Part shown: positions 56,301 to 64,000 of the stretch, piece after piece
Layout of the letters: each line of letters opens with the position of its first letter
How positions within the stretch are numbered: position 1 is the stretch's first letter
Origin: Blepharisma stoltei
Lineage: Eukaryota > Ciliophora > Heterotrichea > Heterotrichida > Blepharismidae
DNA length: 64,000 nucleotides
Reading direction: 5' to 3'
NCBI GenBank assembly: GCA_914767885.1
Contig: CAJZBQ010000022.1
Coordinates: forward strand, 1 to 64,000
Program-made: the position numbers and the translations under genes
The notes under the pieces: generated by a model
What the model was told of the DNA's origin: nothing
The model's input: the letters and a program-made list of their open reading frames with translations, nothing else
The model's database searches: none

Positions 56301-56824
56301 CCAAAGTCTCCACATATCATTTTTCAAGTTTTTACTATGTTCTGAGTCAACAGCTTTCAGTTCTCTATCCACCGCATCTTTTGTGAACAAAGGCCCAATA
56401 AAAAATTGTGCAAAAATCTCTAAAGCTTGCTCCAATTTATCAACAGAAACCTTAAAGTGGAAATTTGTATCTTCAGTCCCTGTATAGGCATTATCAGAGC
56501 CAGCATTTTCAGATAGAAAAGAAGAGTATCCTTTTTTCCATTACCAATCGATTTTTATATAAATAATTATTTTTTATTTATTTTATATTAAAAAATATAA
56601 TAATTTTCCACTGGGTATTTTTCAGTGCCAAGAAAAAGCATGTGCTCCAAAAAATGAGCCAGCCCTTGGGTACTTTTAGGGTCTGACTGACTTCCTACAT
56701 TCACATCAACCGAGGCTGCTGCCATGTCAGTGTCAGGGTCACTGATAACGAGACATTTCATCTTGTTGGGGAGCTCGAAATAGTGATAGTCACGTGAGTC
56801 ATTTGGGCTCTTTTCGATTGACAT
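53358..56824 (-). CDS. M16 zinc metallopeptidase, insulin-degrading-enzyme type, split by four IESs
   Basis: ATG 56824. Removing 56529-56602, 55448-55520, about 54681-55012 and 53744-53815 leaves about 971 residues, close to the ~1000 usual for insulysins. The inverted zinc motif HFLEH is in GLAHFLEHMLFLGTEKYPVE, with the third ligand region in KAVDSEHSKNLKNDMWRLWQ. Later hallmarks are TLRTKEQLGYIV and a C-terminal GARRLDVEVI. The enzyme degrades short peptides in an enclosed chamber formed by two halves; it is expected in cytosol or organelles. Junctions at three IESs are in frame. At the third (54681-55012) a strict TA-to-TA cut leaves the frame one base off. Confidence 0.9.
53744..53815. 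other. Short IES (72 bp)
   Basis: TA at 53742-53743 and 53814-53815. Removal joins TNRISNFI to NEIRKELKEISDEKF, the expected position in the IDE C-terminal domain. Confidence 0.85.
54681..55012. mobile_element. MITE-like IES, family D ends (about 332 bp)
   Basis: The left end carries C-run plus CATCCTTGATC...GAACGA, repeated as TTAACCCCCATCCTTGATCGAACGA about 60 bases in. This is a fourth terminal word with the same plan as the other MITEs. It interrupts VTPFKL / LAKIWRKIFWDKF of the protease. The left flank has TA at 54678-54679 and the right at 55009-55012. The protein-consistent cut is one base away from a TA-to-TA cut. Confidence 0.7.
55448..55520. other. Short IES (73 bp)
   Basis: TA at 55446-55447 and 55519-55520. 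Removal joins PDLLFSV to YLLLYFNIRSFIDLLTPQNL. Confidence 0.8.
56529..56602. other. Short IES (74 bp) next to the zinc motif
   Basis: TA at 56527-56528 and 56601-56602. Removal gives KYPVENYSSFLSENAGSDNA, which matches the family pattern KYPxENxYxxFLSxxxGSxNA. Confidence 0.9.
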
Positions 56825-56886
56825 TTTTTATTAGTAGTCAGAAGAGGAAAGGATTTTAACAAAATTAATTGGAAACATAATGGTTA

Positions 56887-57129
56887 TTATGCATAAGATC
56901 CTGTCGACGAGTACCCAGAATATACAGTAGAAACGTCTTCTAGCGGGTCTCCAGCGTCTTCAATTCTAAATGTAACTCTTCTTGCTTTGTGCTTGTTTGA
57001 GCTTTTATGAAAGTGAGAAAAAATCTCAGTCATCAGCCCAGGGACTGATGCAATGATTTTTTCCATGTCAGGCTGGCATTCTTTGACTTTGTTGTATTCC
57101 TTAACGAAAACTTCTTTGCATTCGCTCAT
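56887..57129 (-). CDS. Small protein of unknown function
   Basis: 80 residues, ATG 57129 (MSECKEVFVKEYNKVKECQP). A helical N-terminal half is followed by KARRVTFRIEDAGDPLEDVS and a Ser/Tyr-rich tail. No family recognised. It sits 62 bp upstream of the protease start on the same strand. Confidence 0.6.
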   Translation of the reverse strand: MSECKEVFVKEYNKVKECQPDMEKIIASVPGLMTEIFSHFHKSSNKHKARRVTFRIEDAGDPLEDVSTVYSGYSSTGSYA

Positions 57130-57289
57130 CAAGTTATAATCTTTTAAAAATGAATATTTCAATAGTTCTTAAATTAATTTATTTTGTTTTTTCATTAGTC
57201 ACTTTTTAATAAAATATTTATTATTTATTTTATTTTTTTATTAATAATTTATTGATATTTTCTTTATTTATATATCAATAAAAATATAA

Positions 57290-58114
57290 TTATTTAATCA
57301 AAATTTTATTAAATATCATTTTAATTTGGCAAGATATATCTGATACTAATGGCAACTTATGGGCGATTTCCATAATTTGTACCACATTTTCTGGACAAAG
57401 CTTCGAAATTATGTCTTCCTCACACCTCATTTTTAAATCATTAAGCATATACTCATCAGCCATCACCAGCAAGCTGCACAAATCATTGATATCTTCAGGC
57501 ATCAGGGTGCTTCCTGTATAAATCCACTTAAGCAGCCTATCAAATAAGCACGGGTCTGTATCTGGTAGCTTGATATAAGAATTTTCACATTCTGTCATAG
57601 AGCTATTAAACATCGCCCTAAATTTTGGCGACCTGCACATCAGTATGCACTTGTGGGCTGAAAAAATCTTGTTTTCTGATGTCTCAATTTTAATGTCTGC
57701 TTCAAGACCACTGTTAAAAAGTTCTAATAACGCTGGCTGTAAGCTGTTTTGTGCTGATTGTAATATATCACAAGAATGAAAGACTTTTACGATGCATGGA
57801 GCAATGATATATAGTAATTAAGGATAAAATGGGATTTATTTATAGATAAATTGAGAGAAAATGCTATTATTTTAACTAGGATAAGTTTCTTCATTCAAAG
57901 GTTTTGAATCCAAGACAAATCTGAGAGCTCGATATGCGACTCCTATAATCCCACAGAACTCAAAACAATAACTTTGAGCGACACGCGGCCTGGCTAAGGG
58001 AATTCGCTTTATTGCACCTTTTGTTAGGGCGAGACTTGCATTGGTGTAGAGGTCTTCGCCAGCTTCAAAAATCACATCAGGAGATGGTTCAGAGCTATTT
58101 CTTCTTGATCGCAT
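57290..58114 (-). CDS. BTB/POZ-domain protein
   Basis: ATG 58114. Removing the 69-bp IES at 57810-57878 leaves 756 nt, 251 residues. The N-terminal ~105 residues are of unknown type (RPRVAQSYCFEFCGIIGVAY). From about residue 120 a BTB fold follows: LFNSGLEADIKIETSENKIF, SAHKCILMCRSPKFRAMF, KLPDTDPCLFDRLLKWIYTG, LLVMADEYMLNDLKMRCEED. BTB domains mediate dimers and often recruit cullin-3 ligases. The short length without Kelch or MATH repeats leaves the partner open. Confidence 0.85.
57810..57878. other. Short IES (69 bp)
   Basis: TA at 57808-57809 and 57877-57878. Removal joins LNEETYP to IIAPCIVKVFHSCDIL. Confidence 0.85.
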
Positions 58115-58354
58115 TTATAAATAAATTTTACAGCTAATTATAAGTTATGCCATAGCAATGAGGGGTTTTTTATTTTATTTACCAAATAGCCTATTTTTTA
58201 AGTTAAAAAATAAGGATTTAGCAATTAATTAATATATAAAATACTTTTATATGGAATATATGTCTTTTTAAATAATTGGCAAAAAATATTGAAAATACTC
58301 CCTTATACCTTTTAAGTAACAAAACAGGTAATATTTATAGAAAAGACTATAAAA

Positions 58355-58612
58355 CTATAAAAATTGTGGGTTTGGAAGATTGGGGATTAATTTAGGCTGA
58401 GACGCAGCTATCAGCCGGAAAAATCTGCCTCGGAAACTGAATGGTTTTTTTCTTTGAGAAGGCTCAGAAGGTGGCTGTGGAAGCAGTTGGATTTTTGGCT
58501 TAGATTTAGACTCAGCCGATGTGTTTAAAGGTGGAAGAATTGAGGAGTCTTCTTTATCAAAAATCTTAGGGCGGTTTAATAGCTGCCTTTTTTGGGTTTT
58601 TTTTCTTAACAC
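58355..58612 (-). CDS. Short basic proline-rich frame, 5' end unresolved
   Basis: About 85 codons ending in TAA at 58355 (KPKIQLLPQPPSEPSQRKKP, FSFRGRFFRLIAASQPKL). No ATG is present at the open start. The frame runs on upstream without a clear initiator, so a short IES or intron may hide the first codons. No family recognised; it may be disordered. Confidence 0.45.
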   Translation of the reverse strand: MLRKKTQKRQLLNRPKIFDKEDSSILPPLNTSAESKSKPKIQLLPQPPSEPSQRKKPFSFRGRFFRLIAASQPKLIPNLPNPQFL

Positions 58613-58779
58613 CCTCTTCCTAATTATTAACGTAAAAAAAGTGTTCGTTATTAGGCCTTGTGCAAATTTTGGACGGAGTTTGGTGTGTTGAACTGCCCTT
58701 TACATATCGGAAAATTTAAAAAAAATGGAGGCTCCACAGTTGCACACTAAGCTATGTCAAAATTTATGAAGAAATTATA

Positions 58780-61069
58780 TTAAAAGGAGGACTTAGGATT
58801 ATTAGGAGATGGGATGCTGTTATCTGAAAAAAGTGAATTATTTTGCATTGAGTCATTTGAAGCATCAAGTCTTGAAGGGATTATAGCAGGGAAGAAGGGA
58901 GGCTTTGAAGAATTTATAGGGGAAAGCAGAAGGGAAAAGCTCTGAAGATTTTTAGATTCCTCGATATTTGAATTTTCAAAGGGTTTTGAGTCAACTATAT
59001 ACCTATTAAAATAATTAAATATAAATAATTAATTAATTAAAGTAAAGCAAACTATTCGCTATCGACAGGGCTCCTGCATGCTCATCCTTCCGAAGAACCC
59101 AATAGTCATCCTTCCTCGTTACTGAAGGCACGGCCGAATTTTGACTCTCATGACTCCTGGAGCCTATAGGTCCATCACCTGTGTTGAAACACTCAGTTTC
59201 TTGCTAGGTAGATGCTACCTCTTGGGCACTATTAGAGGAATTTATCATCCTCGGAGCTTTTGCTGGTTCTGGCCTTTCCAATGATGATCTTGGAGGCAAA
59301 AATCAAGTCCCAGGGATTAGTTCCCTAAGGCCCGAGAAAACCCCAGCTCAATATCCACAAAGGATTACCGACCCCTTTCTGCCCTTCCAATTTGCACCAG
59401 ACCGTTGCCTGTAGTTGTAGAAGAATAATGGTAAAGTAAGTCGGGTGCCTTTTGTCGCAATTTTATGTATATATTAAATATAAATAAAAGTAGCACAAAA
59501 ATAGCTAGCTATTTATAGTTCATATCATACAAGAAATTTCTATAGATTTAGAATCATTAATACGGCTAAATGATTTTTCTTTTAAAAATTCATCAAACGA
59601 GTTTTCTTCTTGAGAAATAAATGAATCTTTTTCTGGTTTTTTAAAAGTCAGGACATCTGAAAAATTCAGGGAGTTATTTTCTGGGTTTTTAGAATTTGCT
59701 TTTAAAAAGCTAGCAAAAGAGTTTTCACTTTGCTCAGTAGCTTCTATGACAGTTATTTCTTTACGAGATACATCATTTTGAGAAATATCCAATAAATCTT
59801 CTAAGCAGACATCATGGCTTTCCTCTGAATTTTCCCTGTCTATTAGAGTCAGCACAAGCTGCTCTTTTTCATCTAAAGTTAGCTTTTCAGAAAGTAAATT
59901 ATTTATACCTAATTAAATTAAATAAAAACATTTCTGCTGATTAGCCATTCTCCTATTTAAAATATGATAACGTAATTAGTAGGAATGATAAAATTTAATA
60001 AATCAGTTATAGCTCGTTTGGCTTAAAATTTTGGTCAATTTTGGGTATTTCATTTATTTTATTTTCAATTTTTCCTCCTTTACCATAGATTTGTTCAGCT
60101 AATAAGCTACTGTCTCTTGATTTCAGTCCAGAAAGCAAATTTGTTAATTTGAGGGACTCACAGTTTGATATTGATCTCATTGAAATTGGCAAACTTTCAA
60201 CAAATGCATTATCTAACTCTCCTTCAAAATCACAATTTTTACGCCAAAATAGTATCGTTAGTTGCTTGTTTTTAATTGCAATTCAGATTTTTTCATATAA
60301 TTTTTATCAGGAGGATTAAAGTATTTTTCAAGCTATTTTCTTCTCTATGCCTATAATTATACAACTTTTTTTTCAAATTATGCAATTTATCATACAAAAT
60401 CAGCCCACTTCCTTCAAGCTGGCTAGGTGGGCCTGAGCTCTCCTCACTATCTGCATTCATATCTCAGTTTTCTTCCCCACTTACCTCAAGCTTCTTTATT
60501 TGTATTTCTTTAGTTTTTCTCTTTTCCCCTAAAGCAATTCTTCCTTCTTCCTCCAATTCTTCTTGACTAAACAAGTCCTGCAAAATATTTCCAATTACCG
60601 GCTTCTTTTTTCACTTTTGTTTATAATGATGCATAATTTCGTCAATATCATGGTCTATATCTTTTAACTGGTCCTGGCAATCTGCATGCATTTTTAAGTA
60701 CGTGTTTTCTGTTTCCTTTAATTTTTCTTCCAGTTCTATAATCCTAATTTCGTATTCTTCTCTGATTTTTCTTAATTCTTCTTCAGAATCTTCTGTATTT
60801 TTTAAAGAATTAGGTGGGATTGAGATGGCTGGGACCTGAATTTTGGCTTCATAGGCGTCTTCTCATTCTGATAGTAAATTCAAAATTCCAGTTTTTATTT
60901 CATCAATTAATTTTTGCTGCTCTGGAGAAGGTAAAGATAATTTGTCAAGAGAAGTAAAGAGAGAGTTGGCTTGGAAATTTAAGTTTTCAATTGTGTCATA
61001 AGGGGAAAATTGAGACTGCTCAAAAGCTGGGGTGGAATTTTTGCCTGGGGTTTGCTGAGAAATGGACAT
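58780..61069 (-). CDS. Coiled-coil protein split by three IESs
   Basis: ATG 61069, TAA 58780. Removing 60255-60318, 59906-60011 and 59002-59507 leaves 1614 nt, exactly 538 codons. An N-terminal polar part (MSISQQTPGKNSTPAFEQSQ) is followed by a strong coiled coil at about residues 90-150 (EEELRKIREEYEIRIIELEE). Acidic/Ser-rich stretches follow (QSENSFASFLKANS, QEENSFDEFLKEKSFS are related short motifs), then a Ser/Pro-rich C-terminus. No family recognised; it could be a structural or scaffold protein. Confidence 0.7.
59002..59507 (-). mobile_element. IES (506 bp) carrying an R1 retroposon-like element
   Basis: TA at 59000-59001 and 59506-59507. Inside it an R1 element is flanked by a 15-bp perfect duplication ATTAAATATAAATAA (59014-59028 and 59473-59487). 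Head TATATACATAAAATTGCGAC in minus orientation, as in 29288-29762. Here the IES limits lie outside the target duplication, so an older IES was invaded. Excision joins IWTINS to YIVDSKPFEN. Confidence 0.8.
59906..60011. other. Short IES (106 bp)
   Basis: TA at 59904-59905 and 60010-60011. Contains in-frame stops. Removal joins FKPNEL to NNLLSEKLTLDEKEQL. Confidence 0.8.
60255..60318. other. Short IES (64 bp)
   Basis: TA at 60253-60254 and 60317-60318. Of the TA pairs I tested here only this one restores the frame, joining EENSLKNTL to LFWRKNCDFEGELDNAF. Shortest IES in the window. Confidence 0.75.
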
Positions 61070-61219
61070 AAAATTATTTCTTATTTGTGGGTATTGCAGA
61101 CTGTTTTTTAAATAAAAATTAAAAATAGTAAGTTATGCTTAATTAAATAACATGAAAAATATTTTTTTTATAAAAAAAAATAAAATAAATAGAGCTAATA
61201 AAGGCATATTTAAAATTGT

Positions 61220-61669
61220 TTATTCATGATTTGTAATAAATAAGTGCTTGTTGTTTTCGATCCCATTTTGTTTTCGGAAATCTTCTATAAGCTTCTTAAA
61301 CTGTTCTGAGCTCATAGGCTGGACTTCATTTTCTTCTTTTTTAAACGTTCTTTTGGTAACTGAAGTGGATCCATTTGTGGAATGAGCTTTCATGGATTTC
61401 TTTTTTGTCAGCCGGCTTAATGAAATATCTAGTATTTTCTTCTTGCATATGCCATCGTTAATTTTCCCTTTTTGATTGATCTAATTAGTATTTACAAGGT
61501 TCTGGGCAAGCAAAAGTTTTTTTCTTCTTTCTGATGCGAAGAATCCTTCTAAGTATGGATCTTTTAAGCCATTGTATTCATTGTATCCTTTTGAGAAGCT
61601 TGATGAGTCTAAAACGAACCTTGCTTGGTGCCTTATAGGAGACGGAGTTTTATTTGAAAACTTAAACAT
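61220..61669 (-). CDS. Small basic protein with a 15-nt intron
   Basis: ATG 61669, TAA 61220. Removing the 15-nt intron leaves 435 nt, 144 residues. Starts MFKFSNKTPSPIRHQARFVL; basic in the middle (DISLSRLTKKKSMKAHSTNG), with a helical acidic end (MSSEQFKKLIEDFRKQNGIE). No family recognised. A cytoskeletal or ciliary role is conceivable but not shown. Confidence 0.75.
61481..61495 (-). other. 15-nt spliceosomal intron
   Basis: GTAAATACTAATTAG on the minus strand, with GT..AG ends and an in-frame TAG. Removal gives LLLAQNLINQKGKIND. Heterotrich ciliates are known for introns of 15-16 nt. Confidence 0.9.
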
Positions 61670-61791
61670 TAAATATGACTTATAATAAAAGTCAAAAAAT
61701 ACCTGAATTTTCCTCTTATTAATTAAATCATAATAAAAAAGTCCTGTATTTTCTGTTTAAAATATAATCAAAGCTACCAAAAATAAAGAAA

Positions 61792-62715
61792 ATGGTCACA
61801 AGATTCTCCACTTTAATTAAAACTCGGCAACTAGCTGACTTACTTGCCCAAAGAACTCCTTTATATATTCTAGACGCAAGCTACGACATCCCAGGCGTCC
61901 CTGGAAACTCCAAATCTGAGCATTTCCGCATCCGTCTCCCAGGGGCAAAGTTCTTCGAAATTGATGAGGTCGCTGACAAGACCATTCCTCTGCCCCACAT
62001 GATGCCAAGAATAGAGACTTTTATAGACTTCATGAAAAAATTACGCATCAAAAACGACGATAATCTCCTTGTGTGCTACGACCGATATGGGGGAGGATTC
62101 ACAGCTCCACGTGTATGGTATACTTTTAAATGCTTTGGCAGGAAAAATGTAGCTATTCTTGATGGTGGGCTGCCTAAATGGATTTCTGAAGGATATCCTA
62201 CGGTAAGTTCTGAGTATGAAATTTATGAAAATCCTACAAGTGAAAATGATATAGATTATCAGTATAAATTTGATGAAAATAAGGTAAAAAGTTTGGAAAC
62301 TGTGGCTTCGTATCTAGCTCAGCTGAAAAATCCTACAGAAAATAGCACCCAGGTACTTGATGCAAGGCCTCCTAAACGATTTTCAGGGACAGATCCAGAG
62401 CCAAGAAAAGGAATCAGGAGCGGCCACGCCAAAAATTCAAAAAATCATTTTTTTAAACTAAATTTCAATGCTGATGGTACTTTTAAAAGTCCTGAAGAGT
62501 TAAGAAAACAGTTTATAGATTCTGGGATCAATATGAGCGAAAATTCTCATACAATAAATATGTGTGGGACTGGGGTGACTGCATGTGTGAATTTATTTGC
62601 AATGGAGCTTGCTGGAAAACAGAACACTTCTTTATATGATGGCTCATGGACTGAGTATGCCACAAGATTTCCAAATGAGCAGCTGGAAAACGAATATTTT
62701 GAAAAATTAGCTTAG
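61792..62715 (+). CDS. Mercaptopyruvate sulfurtransferase / thiosulfate sulfurtransferase
   Basis: 307 residues, two rhodanese domains. The first has YILDASYDIPGVPG, RIRLPGAKFFEIDEV and YDRYGGGFTAPRVWYTFKCF. The second has QVLDARPPKRFSGTDPEPRK and the active loop MCGTGVTAC near residue 259. The CG[ST]GVT loop fits mercaptopyruvate sulfurtransferase, which moves sulfur from 3-mercaptopyruvate to a thiol or cyanide. All Trp are TGG in this gene and no IES is needed. The N-terminal MVTRFSTLIKTRQLADLL is basic and could be a mitochondrial leader. Confidence 0.95.
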   Translation: MVTRFSTLIKTRQLADLLAQRTPLYILDASYDIPGVPGNSKSEHFRIRLPGAKFFEIDEVADKTIPLPHMMPRIETFIDFMKKLRIKNDDNLLVCYDRYGGGFTAPRVWYTFKCFGRKNVAILDGGLPKWISEGYPTVSSEYEIYENPTSENDIDYQYKFDENKVKSLETVASYLAQLKNPTENSTQVLDARPPKRFSGTDPEPRKGIRSGHAKNSKNHFFKLNFNADGTFKSPEELRKQFIDSGINMSENSHTINMCGTGVTACVNLFAMELAGKQNTSLYDGSWTEYATRFPNEQLENEYFEKLA

Positions 62716-62770
62716 ATTTTAGCTCAAATTTAAATAAAAGTTGTTCTTAAGCTTATTATAAATTATCCTA

Positions 62771-64000
62771 CTATTGCTTACTCCCCCCCTCCGTGAGTGA
62801 ACAAAACCATTAGAAAAATCGCCATTTTTTGCCCAAAAAAAAACCCACCCTCCGTGAGTGAACAAAAATTTTTTATGGAAAAAAAAATTTGATATATAAA
62901 TGATAATTAATATAATGAAATCTAGAGCTAATTCTGTTTAATTTTAAATGAATTGCATTTTAAAACATAAATTTTATAAATTAAATTAATATTTGCTTCA
63001 AATTTTTGCAAATTAGGATTTTTTTAAATTTCAAAAAAAAAATTTTTTAGAAAATTTATATATAAATTTTTTTAAAAAAAAAAAATTAACCCCCCTCCGT
63101 GAGTGAACAAAATTTTTTTGTTCACTCACGGAGGGGGGGGGAGTTAGTTTCTTTTACTGTTTCCTTATCTCCAGGTAATTGCCAGCCACGCTGTCTAATT
63201 TCACAGCCTTCAAGTTTATTATTTATGACGGTATCATCAAGTCTTAGAGATCTGAAAATCGCCATGATGCCAAATAGTAAAGCTGCCCAAGTTAGAGACC
63301 AGCCCAACACAACTAGCACTGCAATTACTTGAGTAGAAAGGGTATCGCCTGATTTTCCATCCCAGAAGCACCCATTAGCATCAGTAATAAAGCCAGGTAT
63401 ACTCCTCTGGATATTTTACTATCTTTTTAGTATATTTCTATTTTCTATTTAAAACTGTCTAAAAATGCAAGAAAAATACTCATCAAGCTATAAAAGCCCT
63501 CCAATAAGCCCAGGCAAGAAGAAAGTGGCAGTCACGTTCATCACATCGTCAATCCTTGCTAATCTGCAGAAATAGAAACCAATAGCAAAAATAATCCCAC
63601 TAAGGATTCCACAAAGTCCAGCTTGCCATGGAGTTGTGTCATAAGCAGAGTCTGAAATTACAATCATCCCTGCTATAAATCCTTGATAAACTGCTACATA
63701 GTGAGTATGAAGATCTTTTTTCGCCAAAGTTAAAAGCTTTAACGTCACAATGGCTGACATCCCTCCACAGATCCATGAGTTACAAGCTGCAAGTCCTCTT
63801 GCAGTCGCTGTTGGAGATAAAGAAATATTTAGCCCAAAAATCCCTAAAATCACCAAAACAGCTCCAACAATATAAGTCGTCGGCAAGGAGATTTTCCACT
63901 CGTCTGAGTCAGGGTCGTCAAATCTTCCAGGCCTTGGGCCTAATTCCCCTTTGGTTAGCAGTAAACTTTTTAATAGCTAACCATTAATTTCTCTTTTTCG
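62771..64000 (-). CDS. Ammonium transporter (Amt/Rh family), 3' part
   Basis: Runs in from the right edge; TAG at 62773-62771. The visible part has the Amt segments LGPRPGRFDDPDSDEWKISL, TATARGLAACNSWICGGMSA, YQGFIAGMIVISDSAYDTTP, WQAGLCGILSGIIFAIGFYF and VTATFFLPGLIGGLLPGFIT, with about four membrane helices, then a cytosolic tail (EGCEIRQRGWQLPGDKETVK). IESs at 63400-63492 and 62781-63146 are removed in frame; the latter lies only three codons before the stop. Amt proteins conduct ammonium across the plasma or contractile-vacuole membrane. The frame closes near 63970, where an intron or IES may precede the next exon. Confidence 0.9.
62781..63146. mobile_element. MITE-type IES (366 bp) near the stop of the Amt gene
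   Basis: TA 62779-62780 and 63145-63146. Full-length MITE with the GAGTGAACAAAA variant of the word on both arms. Excision gives GAA ACT AAG CAA TAG. Confidence 0.9.
63400..63492. other. Short IES (93 bp) in Amt gene
   Basis: TA at 63398-63399 and 63491-63492. Contains an in-frame TAG. Removal joins PGLIGGLL to PGFITDANGCFWDG. Confidence 0.9.

Overview
This window is germline (micronuclear) DNA of a heterotrich ciliate, most probably Blepharisma. Four signs agree. (1) A tract of the 8-mer CCCTAACA, the Blepharisma telomere repeat, lies near the left end. (2) UGA must be read as tryptophan throughout: in-frame TGA falls at conserved Trp positions in an FMO, an ARF-like GTPase, an RBR protein, a TTLL and others, while genes end in TAA or TAG. 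(3) A 15-nt intron is visible at 61481-61495. (4) Many genes are interrupted by TA-bounded internal eliminated sequences (IESs), including many copies of a MITE whose ends carry C-runs plus the word TCCGTGAGCGAACAAAA. All calls come from reading the sequence; no searches were run.

Layout. 1-1600: subtelomeric 8-bp satellite and telomere-type array. 1.8-7.4 kb (minus): a truncated B-box gene, a B-box/coiled-coil/Kelch gene split by three MITE IESs, and a flavin monooxygenase. 7.4-15 kb: a duplicated, mostly non-genic block holding two copies of a basic orphan gene, two large composite elements and a broken copy of the FMO 5' end. 15.6-22.6 kb: a divergent di-ubiquitin, a five-unit polyubiquitin, an ARF-like GTPase, an RBR E3-like membrane protein, and a decayed copy of the polyubiquitin/ARF pair. 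22.8-35.5 kb (minus): two tandem paralogous receptors (ligand-binding domain plus multi-pass membrane domain). Aligning them predicts nine IESs in one copy and three in the other. 37.3-45.5 kb: an SDR-like protein, two small secreted proteins, a long protein ending in a truncated globin domain, and a HAUS2-like coiled-coil protein. 42.8-48 kb also holds a dense patch of MITEs, including one inserted in another, and a 1.3-kb inverted-repeat element with an internal tandem array. 48-64 kb is the most gene-dense part: TTLL, LRR protein, insulin-degrading-type M16 protease, BTB protein, coiled-coil proteins, mercaptopyruvate sulfurtransferase and an ammonium transporter running off the right end.

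How it works together. In the germline many genes are unreadable. When each inferred IES is removed from TA to TA the reading frame is restored: the spliced lengths of nearly all split genes become multiples of three, and the paralogous receptors then align through the junctions. Two exceptions are reported: a one-base frameshift in one receptor, and one IES in the protease whose boundary is off by a base. The IESs fall into short unique ones (64-112 bp), MITEs (about 270-400 bp), hairpin-rich ones (139-427 bp), and GC-rich retroposon-like ones flanked by 11-17 bp target duplications that contain the TA used for excision.
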